Assembly: GCA_009602725.1 (NCBI GenBank)
Contig: WELB01000028.1
Coordinates: forward strand, 735,923 to 799,922
Reading direction: 5' to 3'
Length of the DNA: 64,000 nt
DNA from: Spirogloea muscicola
Lineage: Eukaryota > Streptophyta > Zygnematophyceae > Spirogloeales > Spirogloeaceae
Each line of letters begins with the position of its first letter. Positions within the stretch are counted from its first letter, which is position 1. The notes under the pieces are model-generated. The model was not told the origin of the DNA and made no database searches. It saw only the letters and a program-made list of their open reading frames with translations. A program made the position numbers and the translations under genes. Positions 11,091 through 22,663 of the stretch are shown here, piece after piece.

Positions 11091-11715
11091 ACATCGGGCG
11101 TCGAGCCAGCGGGGCTGGGATACCCCTTGCAGTGTTTCCGGTGCGAGGAGACACCGCGGGGAGTAGCAAATCCCGCGGACAGGTTAGGCACGGCACGCGC
11201 GCGGACGCCGCAGGCGGGGAAGACGGTGGCGGGAGAGATAGGGGGGTGGCAGGTGGGGGCGATGGCGCTGGGAGGGGGGAAAGGCGGAAGGGGCGGCGGC
11301 GGAGGTGGCGTGGTGGCGGCATGGAAGGCGGAGAAGGCGAGGAACCGCTGCGCCCAAGCGAACTTGGCCGGGGGAAGTTCGGGACTCCGGCTCCGAAGGC
11401 GGCGCGGAGAACGCGCGGGTGCGGCGACGGGAGCGACGGGAGCGACGGTGGCAGCAGGGCCCGGCGTAGGGGCAGGGTCGGGAGGGGGCCTGCACGCCGC
11501 CGTGGACCCCATGGCGGGCGCCTCCGGCGACGGCGCCGGCGGCGGCCCGGGGTTCAGGAGGGGTGGCGGCGGCGGCGGCGGCGGCGCCTGCTTGGAGACC
11601 TAAGGCAGAGGCTGCAGCTAGAGCACGGCGGTTGACGAGCGGCCGTTCGCCATGTGTAACTAGGGGCTCCCAGAGCTTCAGTCGGCCCAGCTCGCCAGCC
11701 AGCCCCGCGGCGGCC

Positions 11716-13466
11716 ATGGACGGGTGGGACACGGCGACGCGGTCGACGGTGCAGCGCATCCCGCTGCTGGCCACCAAGGCCGGCCCGCGCGAAGGCGAGG
11801 CCTGGAAGAAGCGCCTCAAGGAGGAGTACATGGTGCGCACCGCTGCCGCCGCCGGCACAGCGGCCGCCGCCGCTGGCCGCCGCCTCGTCGTCATCCCTGA
11901 CGGCCGCCCGCGCTCCGCCAGGCTTTGATCAAGTACATGGAGATGAACAAGGCGAGCGACAGTGACTGGTTCCGCATCGCCGCGGAGGACGCGGAAGGCA
12001 CCCGGTGGCGCGGCCGCTGCTGGTACGTCCACAACCTCCTCAAGTACGACTTTGAGCTCCGCTTCGACATCCCCGTCACCTACCCCGCCACCGCGCCCGA
12101 GCTCCAGCTCCCCGAGCTCGACGGCAAGACCGCCAAGGTGTGCAGCATTTCTGTCCACCGCCGCTGTTGCAATTGGCGGGGCCTGGCCGCGCCACCTTTG
12201 TGGCAGTAGCCGTGGTCACTTGCGTGACCAGCGGCCATGGCGGCGCTGGTCCTGCACCGCGCACTCTCCACCGACTTTAGACATAAAGGTCGCTAATCGA
12301 TGCCTCAATACCAGACGGCAAATTTGAAGCCTTCTGCCACCAACTAGAGCTTGCCCAGCTTTCTGCAAAGCATGAGCCTGAGCACGCTGTAAACAGGCCG
12401 ACACTCGTCGTCGCAAGAACGACAGATATGCAGCTGGCAAACCCATCTCAGCCGGAAGCACATCTGCACGTCGTGCATACCCTACATTGGCAATATTCTG
12501 AAGGAGAGTGTGAAACCGAGGACCTAAACAGCCAAAGATATCGACTGCAGCATTACTTCGACTACCACCGACGCGATCTTTTCCTGCCAGCTGCAGTCGA
12601 TAACTTTGGCTGTTTAGGTCGTCGGTTCCACACTCTCCTTTAGACTACTGCCAATCTAGGGTATGCACGACATGCAGATGTGCTTCCGGCTGAAATGGGT
12701 TTGCCAGCTGCAAATCTGTCATTCTTGCGATGACAAGTGTCAGCCTGTTTACAGCGTGCTCATGCTCATGCTTTGCACCAGAAAGCTGGGCGAGCTCTAG
12801 TTGGTGGCAGAAGTGCTTCGAATCTGCCATCTGGTATTGAGGCATCAAATAGCGACCTTTATGTATTGACCCGTGGTTACTGAGCAGGTCACTCTGCAGT
12901 GGGTGGTGTACATCAATAGATGCGCTTGACTTCTTTGTACTTGGCCATTTTGGCCTTTGTTTGTTTCAAATACACGTTAATTTTCCTCTTAGAGGAGTCC
13001 ACGGTACTTAGTGTGCCTGAATGAAGTGTGTGGCGGGTGCTTTGTGCCGGCTGCGGTGGCGCAGATGTATCGCGGCGGCAAGATCTGCCTTACTATCCAC
13101 TTCAAGCCCCTGTGGGCCAAGAACTCGTGAGAGCCGGTTCTTGCCTGCTCGTGCTGTCCTTGCTCACGGCAAGCTCTTATTGCAGGGTAGCCCTTGCCAA
13201 CCCCATGCGATCGCATGGCTGCCTGCCTTTAAAGAACCCCCTGCAGGTGACTGTAATATGCTGTGCTCGTGTGGCTACGCAGGCCGCACTTTGGCATTGC
13301 ACACGCGCTCTGCCTGGGTATGGCGCCCTGGCTGGCGGCCGAGGTCCCACACCTCGTCGACACAGGCGCCATCCGGCACCAGGACGGCGCTGGCGCGGCT
13401 GCGCCAGCAAGGCCTCTTACCAGCAGCCAAGAAGATAGGGCACGCAAAGACAAAAGCGCTTCATAG
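11716..13466 (+). CDS. UFC1: UFM1-conjugating enzyme E2 (UFC1)
   Basis: E2 of the UFM1 pathway: it receives UFM1 from UBA5 and, with UFL1, passes it to targets such as ribosomes at the ER. Four exons (11716-11832, 11922-12137, 13065-13126, 13283-13466) close in frame to 192 aa, slightly longer than the usual ~165-175 because of a polar C-terminal tail. Family landmarks: start [66 protein letters not shown], then [19 protein letters not shown] with the active-site cysteine (about residue 119), and [20 protein letters not shown]. The start gives the conserved N-terminus exactly. Intron 2 (12138-13064) carries a LINE hairpin, and a LINE ends about 115 bases upstream of the start. Confidence 0.95.
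12281..12985. mobile_element. LINE inverted duplication (hairpin) in UFC1 intron 2
   Basis: Left arm 12281-12550 and right arm 12591-12864 are reverse complements over about 270 bases; a 40-base loop separates them. The right arm is in plus orientation, encoding the LINE C-terminus to [10 protein letters not shown]-stop (12856-12890). The 3' UTR follows to about 12985 (GTACTTGGCCATTTTGGCC, then TTCAAATACAC). The loop encodes RRDLFLPA, the equivalent of RGDHFCPRA in the long copy. Confidence 0.9.
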
Positions 13467-15276
13467 CTGCGGCTCCCTTTCCCCAACCCCTCTTTGGTCC
13501 CCTCAACCGGAGTCCTACTTGCCCGTTGGCACCCAACACTGTCTCCTTTCAGTTGATCCGAGAGCCAGTTGCCATCAGAGAGTTCCTAGCTGGTCCGCAG
13601 GTCAATGCTCGTAATGTGCCCCACACAGAGGGAGGCCAGCAGCAGACGTTCTGTTATGGGCATAGGCCCCACCGCCGCCTCCTCCATTCTGGCCAGGTTG
13701 AGTCCATCTGAAACATCCTTTTCAGCTCTCAGAGTTGTGTGAAGGAAAGGCCTAACCAGGCAGCAGATATTGTGCCATGCCACAAACGGTCTACTACTTT
13801 GCTGCTTACAGAGCTTACTTCTTTCAGGAGCTTGCACAACAACTTCTGACACGCATGTAAGATTGTCATCACGACTTTACTGTGCCAGCACAGAATACAG
13901 CAGGAGGGGTAGACGAACAATTTTGACCGAGGGCCACATGTTGGATGTATGTTGTCTTGTCGCTTCTTCTCTTGCTTAACTGGACCGCAGAATTATAGGG
14001 TCAAATAGATTAGGGGAAGGTATATTGCTGACAAGTACTGAGTACGATGTCCGAGACTAAGCCAGATGGAAGATCAATTAGACAGTCACTTTCATACCGA
14101 CCAAGACGTTCCTCTTCCAGCAAACCATGCTAATATTAAAAGAGCGGCTGTGAAAGCAACCATGCTGCTGAGGATATGGTACACGGATATCTAGTTGCCC
14201 ACTCCTTATAGCAGCCGGGCAGCCCACCTTCAATGCCGCCAGGTTGCAAGCTCAAACGTACCTAGTGCCCCTTTTCATCAGTATCCAGCATTCCCAGGCG
14301 TTCCACATGCATTTGCGGGCAGGCCAGGTCCTGGCTGCTTCCTGTCTTTCGGCAGGGCGACCATCTTCCAGCTAATTACTGACATTCCGGCTGTTGACTG
14401 AAGGATATTGAGCACCATTCACAGGTATCCTTTACCAAGCTGTGTGATTTCTGCAGGTCCTGCCCCTGTGGACCTTGTCCAGTCTCTTCGGGCTGGCACA
14501 GCCATCGTCCCCTCTGGAAGAGCGGATACCTGCATTCGGAGCACACTACTGCTCGCAAGCTGCAGGGTCTGCAGGGTGTCCACCGCCTCGTCCAGGATTG
14601 CTGACCGACTAATGATCGCTTTCTGCGCCCGCCGGGTCGAAGGCTACACCACAGGAGGGTTGCCAGCACTGGTGGCGAACTGCCGCTCTCTACGGCTTGA
14701 ATCATGCGGTGGCCTTTATCTAGGGCATGTTGAGGGCATGCACGTACAACTTACGCTTTGCAGCAGAGCTGTCGCAAAGATTGCTGGATACCAGGTTCCA
14801 GCAGAGTTGCCGTGATCATCTGCAGCTCTAACCTTGATGTTGCTGAGTGCTGCCCTCACCTTGTTGCTGTCGTTACTACCTACTGTGGCCCGCAGCCGCG
14901 CCTGACCGACTAAGTCCCGCCTCCACTCCCCAGTCCCTCAAGCTGCACGCCACTTCCATGCCTTGACCGCTGTGCCCGTCTGACCCCACCAGTGGTGGCT
15001 GGACTCAAGACCGCGGTCACCTCGCATGGCACCAGGGCTGCGTCGTCGTCGCCTGAATCTGGCACTCGGTGCCGGAGCACAGCACAGCGGTGGTCTACGG
15101 CTTTGGCGCCGGTTCTGCAGCGAACGACACTGAGGGACGCCGCAAGACTGCTCGCTGGGGCCTTGCGCGTCACAAGCCCGCCCAGCTCACGGCGGTGCTC
15201 GGCCGCCGAGCGGCGGCCCGCGGGGGAGAGGCTCAGCTGAGGCCGAGCGGCGGCCTTGGCTCGCGCGGCCAAGACT

Positions 15277-15308
<32 letters not shown>

Positions 15309-15559
15309 TGTGGGAAGCCAAGTGGCAAACGGGCCGTCCTCCAATCCCCTCAGCTCATCTGACTTCCTGTCTGCCTTTGCGTTTGGCTCCGCTTATTTAA
15401 TCTTTAACACCCATCTGTATGCACCTGGCTGGACATTCACAGCGGCTCTGTTAATAAATATAAGCAGCCGCATTCGCAATACGAATTCCACATTCCACAT
15501 TCTTTTCATCCCAGCCTGATTCGACCCCCCGGCGATCGGCGGCGCCCGCGGCGGCGGCG
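13467..15559. other. Intergenic between UFC1 and the DUF212 gene
   Basis: Apart from the LINE end at 14230-14520 and a CGG tract at about 15275-15308, no coding homology was recognised. The last part is GC-rich, like other promoter regions here. Confidence 0.4.
14230..14520 (+). mobile_element. LINE 3' end (truncated copy)
   Basis: Degenerate coding for the A-H-A-L-H-x-R-A-G-x-A-L-A-A-A-S segment and the terminal L-L-T-x-G-Y lies at about 14300-14410. The 3' UTR box GGACCTTGTCCAGTC and GGGCTGG..CAGCC follow at 14470-14505. Confidence 0.55.
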
Positions 15560-17618
15560 ATGGAGGCCGCCGCGGGGCCGCTGCCGCTGCTGCGGGCGAA
15601 TTGCGCCGCCGCCGCCGCCGGCGTCGCCGCGCGCCGGGCTGGAGCACAACCAGGTGAGGACGGCGCCCGCTGCGGGCGATCGGGCAGGCCCGCCCCAATC
15701 GCCTTAGTCCCATCGTTTGCCTCACCGTTAATAACCACAAGCCTCACACGACGGCAGCGGCGTGATCCACGGCGGTGCAGATCCTGGCGACGGCGACGGC
15801 GGCCTGTCTCTTCGCGCAGGCCCTGAAGCCCGTCACGGCCGCCATCGCCGGCCAGGGCTTCAACCCGCGCCTGATCATCAAGTCGGGCGGCATGCCGTCC
15901 TCCCACTCGGCCGTACGCTCTCGCCTCTCAGCCCGAGCAGACCCACATTGCCCGCACGCCCAAGGAGCAGCTCAACCTGCTATTTGCTCGCTCAATGTAC
16001 CATGTTCCGCTTGTCTTCCTAGTACTGGCGCCAATTTGGCCACATGTTCTGCAGCTCTGCTTGATGCGGCAGTGGAAACTCTGCCACTGTGCTCGCAGCT
16101 TGTTGGCCGAGCACGTTCGCTTTAGTCTGCGTGAGGGCTTGCTGACCAGCTGCAGCACCCTCTGGGCGCGAGTGTCCTGCAGGTGGTGACCAGCGTCGCG
16201 ACTGCGTATGGCCTACAGAGGTGAGAGACACGGAGAGCTCAGTCGAACCTGAGGCATATACAGGGTCACGATGCAGGTCAACTGCAGCTGCCATACTTCA
16301 TCCAGCTCGATGGAGAGATTGTCAGTTGCCTCCTTGCAACACGCTGAGCATTTGAGCAGCGTAAGCATATGACTGGCCACCCTGCGCAAGGAGCATCGGA
16401 GAAATCTTACTTTATAGTCGAGGTTGGCAATGGAGCATGGCCTCCAGGGGTTTGGAGGACCCTGTCTTTGGCGTCCTGGTGGTATTTGCCTGCATTGTCA
16501 TGTATGATGCCCAGGTCCGCCCTCCGATGCCGTTTCGCCCAAGGCAGACGCCCTCTCAGACGCCCTCTCAGCGTGCGGCCGTTCAGCAGCAATACAGTAC
16601 ATGAAGATGTATCACAAGGACTTGCAGCCTCATGAGTTGATGTACTTAGATCTTGACAGTGACCTGCTTCGTTGCACCCCCTCTCAGCACCCAATGCTGC
16701 CAACTGCTGCCAGGGCGTGCGGCGGGCGGTTGGCAAGCAGGCGGAAGTCATCAACACGCTGGTTGTGCCTGAGCTTGATCACCCTTGCCAGCCCATAGAT
16801 TTGGGACAAGTGGGGGCGGGAGAAAGCCCGCCGTTGCCGCGCGCTGCCAGCGGTGTACAGCCAGCCCAGGAACCGCAGCTTGCTGAGCTCGCCTTTGTTG
16901 CCAACAGCGATGACGGGGTGAGGTCGGATGTTGGTGATCGGCTGCTCGCAAACATTCCCGCTATGCCGGCTGGCGTGGAGCTCGCACAGGAGCCCAAGCG
17001 GGCCGAGCTGGCCTTCATGCAGGCTGGCGAGCAGCCAGGCGCCAGCGCCAGGACGAGTGTGCTGCCTCGAGCCCCTGGGTCAGCAGTGGCGGATGCTGGC
17101 CCGCACGACGATCTTTCTGAGTCCAGCAACGGCTCGCCCGCGTCGCTCGGCACCACGCTGTCCAGCCTGCCACGGTGGCTGGTAGAGGAGGTCCGAGGAA
17201 AGGCCTTCTTCAAGTCAGCAGAAGAGAAGCCTGCCATGAAGCAGGGCCTTGTTGAGAAGCAGGTAAGCACCTCGGACATGTGGCTCGTGCATCTTTGGTG
17301 TCACCATCGTTTGTGAATATTGGCAGTTTTCACTCAGCCTCTGGCTCTGCAGGACAAGCTAATCACAAGCCAGCAAAGTGCATGCAGCCAGGCAGTGCTT
17401 GCTGCACATGAGATGAAGCTCCTGGTGATTCCTTCCATAGGCTTCTCACCCCTTCAAGTCGCATGTGTGCACTGAAGGAGCTAAGCGAACTGGAGGGGTG
17501 GAGGCACATCCCATTGAAAGAGAGCGTTGGCCACACCAAGCTCGAAGTGCTCGTGGGGGGCTGCGCTGGCATTGCCCTAGCCTTTTTATTGCACACTACA
17601 AGCAATCCCTCCATTTAA
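15560..17618 (+). CDS. DUF212 acid phosphatase / haloperoxidase-related protein
   Basis: Membrane protein of the plant DUF212 family, distantly related to PAP2-type phosphatases; no reaction is established. Exons by phase: first exon ending 15653 (AGLEHNQ), then 15781-15912, 16183-16220, 16448-16514, 16714-17262 and about 17481-17618. Signatures: ILATATAACLFAQALKP (membrane), IIKSGGMPSSHSA, VVTSVATAYG, VFACIVMYDAQGVRRAVGKQ, AEVINTLVV, and at the end ESVGHTKLEVLVGGCAGIAL. Two oddities stand out. About 140 polar residues in exon 5 separate the A-E-V-I-N-T helix from the terminal H-T-K-L-E-V segment; most relatives have about 30. The frame leading into exon 2 lacks an ATG: the ATG at 15560 is out of phase, so the true start is unresolved (missed exon or sequence error). 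The last acceptor is weak. Confidence 0.85.
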
Positions 17619-18010
17619 GCAATGACAGGTGTTGACTGTCCATTAGCTTTGTGTCCTCGAGGCCCTCCAGCATGACTCGATACATATATTGAGTGGCTAC
17701 ATCTATGTGCATAAGTGGGCGCTGTTCTAAACGTAGAGTTGTGAGCTCTCGATGCACATCTCGGATTCATGATATGTCCAAGTATAGTGTGCTGTTACTG
17801 GCGAATAGCCTCAAGAGGAAGCGTCATTGATGCTTTTCCGTTTCAGAGGCAAGAGTTGGGCACCATGGAGCTGAAGGGCAATAATACTTGTGAGAGGTAA
17901 GCTGACAATTGAGACCTGCTTCTATTGCATGCATTGTCACACACGTTTGGATGCTGGGGTTATGCATAGGAGTCGTTTTAGAAGAAAGAATCTTAGTGTC
18001 GGTAAGAACT
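17619..18010. other. Convergent intergenic spacer
   Basis: Lies between the 3' ends of the DUF212 gene and ARP. No coding homology or repeat recognised; it should hold both 3' UTRs. Confidence 0.5.
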
Positions 18011-21000
18011 CTAAGTTGCTCGGAATATCAACCCAAGCGGGCAGTGATCGCTCCCTGGAAAGTCAGGGATGGTGTACGAGTCTAGGACTCTGTCGTACAA
18101 CTGTTCAGAGACTAGGAAGTAGTCCAGCCTCCATCCTGCAAAGCAGGAAACAGGTTGCTCTTTGGTCAGATGTTTGGCAGCTAGCTACGTCGTTGAGGAA
18201 GCTCGCAGCCAACAACTGCTTCGAGTGCGATGGAGGTACAGAGCAGATTTTCAGAAAAGCAGTTGAGCTCAGAAAGTCTAGTAAAGAGGTCACTTCCCAA
18301 CCTTGGTTCTTGGGCCTGGTTTTCATGCGGTAACCCCAGTACGTGTATGCAACCTTTTTGGGGTGCTGCCTCCTGAAGGTATCCACAAACCCGTTCTGCA
18401 GGTAGTGCCTTGCAAAGCTCTCCCGCTCTTCAACTGTAAAGCCTGCACTTCTCTTGTTACCCTGCAGATAGGAAGAGGGCAACATGACCACAAGCTCCTT
18501 GTGGCACGAACATAGGAAGGCAGTGGCATTCTACTCATTTCTCCCGAGGTGCTAAGTACAACTTGACTGGCAATACAAGCCAGCAGACTTTGACATCGGC
18601 TCTAAGCTTGTGACCAGACTAACATTGTAGGGTCATAGCTTCTAATGAGGTGAGCTCCATCTCATGCTTCTTGGGCACAGTAGGCGTGCTAACTGCAGAG
18701 TGTGATACAGTGTGCACTGGACCTTTGACACAGGTCACTGTGCCCACCATGGGGTTGTAGATATCAATTTCCTCATAGGCGCAATTGAGATCACCAGTCA
18801 AGATCACAGGCTTCGTATGCTCCAGCATCTGCAGAAGGTGGCCAGCTGCTGCATTCAATGACCTCACAATAGCAATACTATCTATCAGAAAAGGTACTAG
18901 CTGTTAAGTGACTTCACTGAAAAATCCTGCCATATAGCGAGCAATAGCCAAATGCAACTCTGCTAGTATTCCGGGAGCTGAGTGCTTGCTGCAGGTCCTC
19001 AGCACAGGCTGAGATTCAGTTGGCTACCCTGAAAAAGCATTGAATGTAGTGATCAATTGCCAGTACACAGTATAGCATTTGATCAGAGTCAGTCAACATT
19101 ACTCACCTTCAGGTACGCAGAGAGAGAGCGATCCCACTGATGCTGCCGGTAGTCCTGCGCCATAGGTCAACGAAAAGTATGGGCCAGGTGTTTGTGGACT
19201 CAAATATATTAGTCTTCAAGCAGCTTTTCAAGAGCGCGGGAACCGAATGCAACGAGTCATGGCAGCTGCTACTGGCGAATCATTGCACCACTTCCATGAG
19301 GGCTCACAGCATGAAATACCAAGCGGACAAGCTGGTCCCCAGAGTTGGGGACGTAACAGACCACAACATAGTGGCCCTCGTATTCAGCAGTTATGAGCCT
19401 GCCTTCCTTGTCGTGGTCATCTATGCCCATCCCATACCTCACTGAGATGGGCTCTTCCTGCAAGTCGCACGATGCAGGCTTGCCAGCGTGATTGCAGATC
19501 CTCCATAAGTCATTACTTCACTCTTTCAGATGCCCGATGGGCATGGGGACATCCGATCAAGATCAGAATGAATGATCCAATATGCTTTCTTCGAAGAGCG
19601 TGAGTGGCTGATGCAATGATGCAGGACGACCTTATTATCAGGCAGATAATTTACCTTTGATAGCAGCGCGGTGCCAGAGTACCCGAGCCTTGCGTTGCTG
19701 CAGTTCCAGTAGGTGCTCTTGTAGCTCAATGGCACCTGGCTCCTGACTTTGTCCACGTCCTTGTCCTGATAGTCAAGAACAAGTGTCATGGATGTAGTGA
19801 GCATTTTCTCTTGCCTATTGATACGCTTCAGGATGCTTCATGTGCCCTCTGTTTCCCGATTTCGAGTTCCAGCACACAAATTTGGCAAAATTGAACAAAC
19901 CATGCTATGCTTCTATGTGACTGGTGGCATGCAAGAAGCGGTCCAATGACACGATCAGGAAAAGTGGACAGAATGTCCTGTACCTTGTCATGCACATGCT
20001 ATGTACAATCATCCTGTAACCTATGGCTTTAACCCCATTTTATGCCGTTATGTGGCAAGTGCTCTGCGGCCAAAACCTCGTCGACTGTGCTGCTGTTTCT
20101 GCATACCAACCTGCAGCTTTGTCTCCTGAAGGCAGATGACGTCAGGGTCCTCCCGCAGCGCGAGTTCTTCCAGCAGACGCGCCTGCTCGTCTCCGTCGCC
20201 ACCCTGAGACACCGCCCGCATCACAGCGCGGAGGCCATTGACGTTCCACGACACAACCTTCACCAGACCGTGCCGTTCGTCTGGCCGCAGAGGCCGCATG
20301 GTTGCTGGATTATAGGCCACCCAGTCTTCTGCGGGCCTCCTGAAACAAAGGCAGGAATAAGCTCAGCTCAAGTATAAGTTCGCAGCAATGATCTAGATTG
20401 ATTTAGGTGTCAGGATATAGTCTTCTACTTCCTTTATCCTTATCAAACTTAGACTCCAGTGCTCAAAGTGAAGGTTGTGAACCATATGCCTTCGGTGAAT
20501 ATGCCGTATATGCCATATACTTGACAGTGCGCATACAAAGGAAGACCACGTGACAGATACGGACTTGTGCACAAGCCTAGTCCAGGGCTGGGTGCTGGCC
20601 GCCTCCGCAGCCACCTGAGCGGCTTGAGCTGCTGCTGCCAAGTCCACAACATTGCTGGGCAAGCGAGGCTCCACGGCGCGCTTTGGCAGCTGCTTGACTT
20701 GCCGCCGCTTCTTGGCTGGAGCAGGCACCCCAGCCTCGGGTTCCACCACACTGCCCGTCGATTGGGCACCGGCCCTTTTCCTGCCGGAAGACCGCCGCGC
20801 CCTCACTGTTGCAATTGCCTCCACCTTGGCACGTGACTTCAATGCTGGCGTATCATGGCGCAGCTTAGTTGCTGGGGCGGTCTTCTCGATGGGTTCGCCG
20901 AGCACCAGCGCTGGTTTCCTGCCCCGCTGCCGCACCTGTGCCTCGATCAACCTCAGCCTTTCTTCCGCGGGCTTCTTGGGTTCTGACGCATGGCGGGCTG

Positions 21001-21175
21001 CAGGCCGGCCTCGCCGCCGCGTCGCGGCGGGCTTATCGTGTTTGCCGCCGTTGCCATTTGTGGCCAGAGTTCCATCTACAGCTGGCTCCTCAGGTTCAGC
21101 CTCCTTGTCGCCACCATCACTCTGGACGCGGAGGCTGGCCCGCGTGATCCTCCTAGTGCTGCGCGCCAGCAGCAT
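18011..21175 (-). CDS. ARP: DNA-(apurinic/apyrimidinic site) endonuclease ARP
   Basis: Class II AP endonuclease of the exonuclease III/APE1 family, which nicks DNA at abasic sites in base-excision repair; the plant orthologue is plastid-located. Eight exons close in frame to 500 aa: 20565-21175, 20111-20339, 19655-19765, 19320-19457, 19107-19154, 18748-18828, 18302-18461 and 18011-18135. The start [17 protein letters not shown] is basic and amphipathic, like an organelle presequence. A long basic region with an R-L-I-E helix could be the SAP-like part of ARP. Then [18 protein letters not shown] (ARP-specific) leads into the nuclease: [12 protein letters not shown] (Asn), CLQETKLQ (Glu), [24 protein letters not shown] (Asp, Asn), [24 protein letters not shown] and [11 protein letters not shown] (Asp-His pair). 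All catalytic residues are present. Confidence 0.95.
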
Positions 21176-22663
21176 CTGGCCCCACCCTCATGCGCATGAG
21201 TACCGAGCTCAATTGGCGAGCCACACAGAGCAGGCATGCGTGCTAACGAGCAGCAACCGAAGCCATGGAGGACAAGCTTCTCCGCCTAAGTCCAGGAGGG
21301 CGTTTTGGGTAAGAGCGTCGAGTGCTCGAGGTTGAGGCTCAAAGGCCAACGGGCTACTCTTGAGATGTTCCACAAGCTACTGTTTCAGAATCCCAGTGAC
21401 CCTCAGGCGTCATCGCATGCCTGGCACTCGTGTCGCAATACAAGGAAAGGCTGCATCGTTGAGCCAGTCACCGTCATGGGCAGCTTCGCAGCTGTGCGAC
21501 GAGCCTCTGCATCCCCACGCACTCCCCAGCGCACCGGCACCGCCGGAGTAGCAGTGGTGTCAGGATGCGCCGAGGAGTCCACGATCCACCGAGACGCCCA
21601 GCGAGCTGCCCCAAAGCGAGTGCTAAAACTCGATGGCGAGAAGGGGCAGGCCGTCGTGGGCCTCTCCTTGCCGAGCCCGCGCGCCAGCAGCAGCGGCGTG
21701 GCGGCGGCGGCGGCGCGGGCTCTCAGCTCGGCGGCCGCTGGGGAGGAGGCCCTGGAGAGGGACGCCAAGAGCATGGGGCTGAGGCTGCTCAGCCGCGCCA
21801 CGCCTCGCCACGGTGGGCCGCCACAATGGGGGCTCACGGCTCGGCAGTCGCCATGTTGGACGTCACGAGCCAGGCCCCGGCGACCAGCTGCCACAGTGGA
21901 GCTCCCGGCTGCGTCGCCCGAAAGCCTCGCTTGCGAGCTGGGTCCCCACGTTGATTGCGGCGCTGGCAAGCCCAAGTGGCGACACCGAAGCGTCGTCGGG
22001 AATCTGGAGGCCAAGGAAGCCGTCCGGCGCGAGGGGCTCTCCTCGCCAGCCCCAGCACCGCCGCTGGGGTCCTGGCGGCGTGGCTGCGCGGGGGGTGGCG
22101 CTGCCGGTGCCGGCTCTGCCGCGGCGGCTCGAAGCGGAGTGGAGGGGAGGGGCGCCCAGAAGATATAGCGGGTTGCGAGGGACCGCTAGACGCGGCGTGC
22201 AATGCGGCGCGTGACGCGGCGTTGAGTGCGGCGTTGAAAGCGGCGGGAAACGCGGCGGCGGCGGCGGCGCGAGGATCTGAGCTAGCCCCGTGGCGAGCAG
22301 GCCGGGCGAGGCGGCGGCGGGGGACTAGAAGACAAAAGCCTCTGCGGGGCCCCGGCACGGTAAGCCGACGTTCCCGGACGCGACGACGTCTCCCAACCGG
22401 GGGACTGGCGAAAGCGGTCGCCAAGGCGGGGGCGCCAGCGCGGCCGGGCGGCAAGACCCGCAGAGGAGGCGGGGGTAGCCACGTGGCGCGCGGCTCGGCC
22501 AAGGCCCGCCGCCACGCGCCGGGCCGGCGAGCGGCGCACGTGCGAGGCGCCCCAACGGCCCGCGCCCCCAGGCGACAGGGGAGGAGTTCCAATCGGCCAG
22601 GCCACAGTCTCCCCCTTCGCCGCGGTTTCTCGGGCGTCGGCGGCGGCGGCGGGCGGCGGCGCC
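21176..22663. other. Divergent promoter region between ARP and KCS
   Basis: About 1.5 kb, very GC-rich toward KCS, with GCG-rich imperfect repeats at 22190-22270. Long alanine/arginine-rich open frames exist on both strands (for example 21305-22168), but none shows a domain. A minus-strand frame starting near 22014 begins M-A-S-R and is serine/arginine-rich, but nothing joins it to ARP. Confidence 0.45.

Larger units (their letters stand above)
7230..11600 (-). mobile_element. Near-full-length LINE with zinc fingers, RT and restriction-like endonuclease
   Basis: Minus-strand order: a proline-rich N-terminus with two C2HC-type fingers (one near 11110-11190, one reading CQHCQTTFTTRSGRANHERA); RT motifs GGVRPIAIGEV, AVDVRNAFNSVDR (motif A), TRGARQGDPL (motif B) and YTDDTTL (motif C, about 8929); then a CxC...H...C knuckle (QCECGA..AAHMLRC), an R/H-rich helix and a PD-(D/E)XK-like core ending RRADLVATP; then RGDHFCPRAMDIYGGYG; and finally a terminal S-D-L-L-L-L-I-R-G-Y near 7240. 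Finger-RT-knuckle-endonuclease order is that of R2/NeSL/CRE-type LINEs, not of L1. Several frame changes (within finger 1, near 9380, and a compensated pair around 8180-8420) make it inactive. The 5' boundary near 11600 is estimated; UFC1 starts about 115 bases further on. Confidence 0.85.

Noticed and set aside
9541-11322. 593-codon proline-rich minus-strand frame as a separate gene
   Set aside because: It overlaps the LINE reading frame in another phase; only its first part is the LINE proline-rich N-terminus and the rest is out-of-frame translation.
21403-22014. Minus-strand frame starting M-A-S-R as a transit-peptide exon of ARP
   Set aside because: No splice path joining it to the ARP start was found, and ARP already has a basic presequence-like N-terminus.
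21305-22168. 287-codon plus-strand frame between ARP and KCS
   Set aside because: Alanine/arginine-rich composition with no domain, and equally long frames exist on the other strand; explained by high GC.
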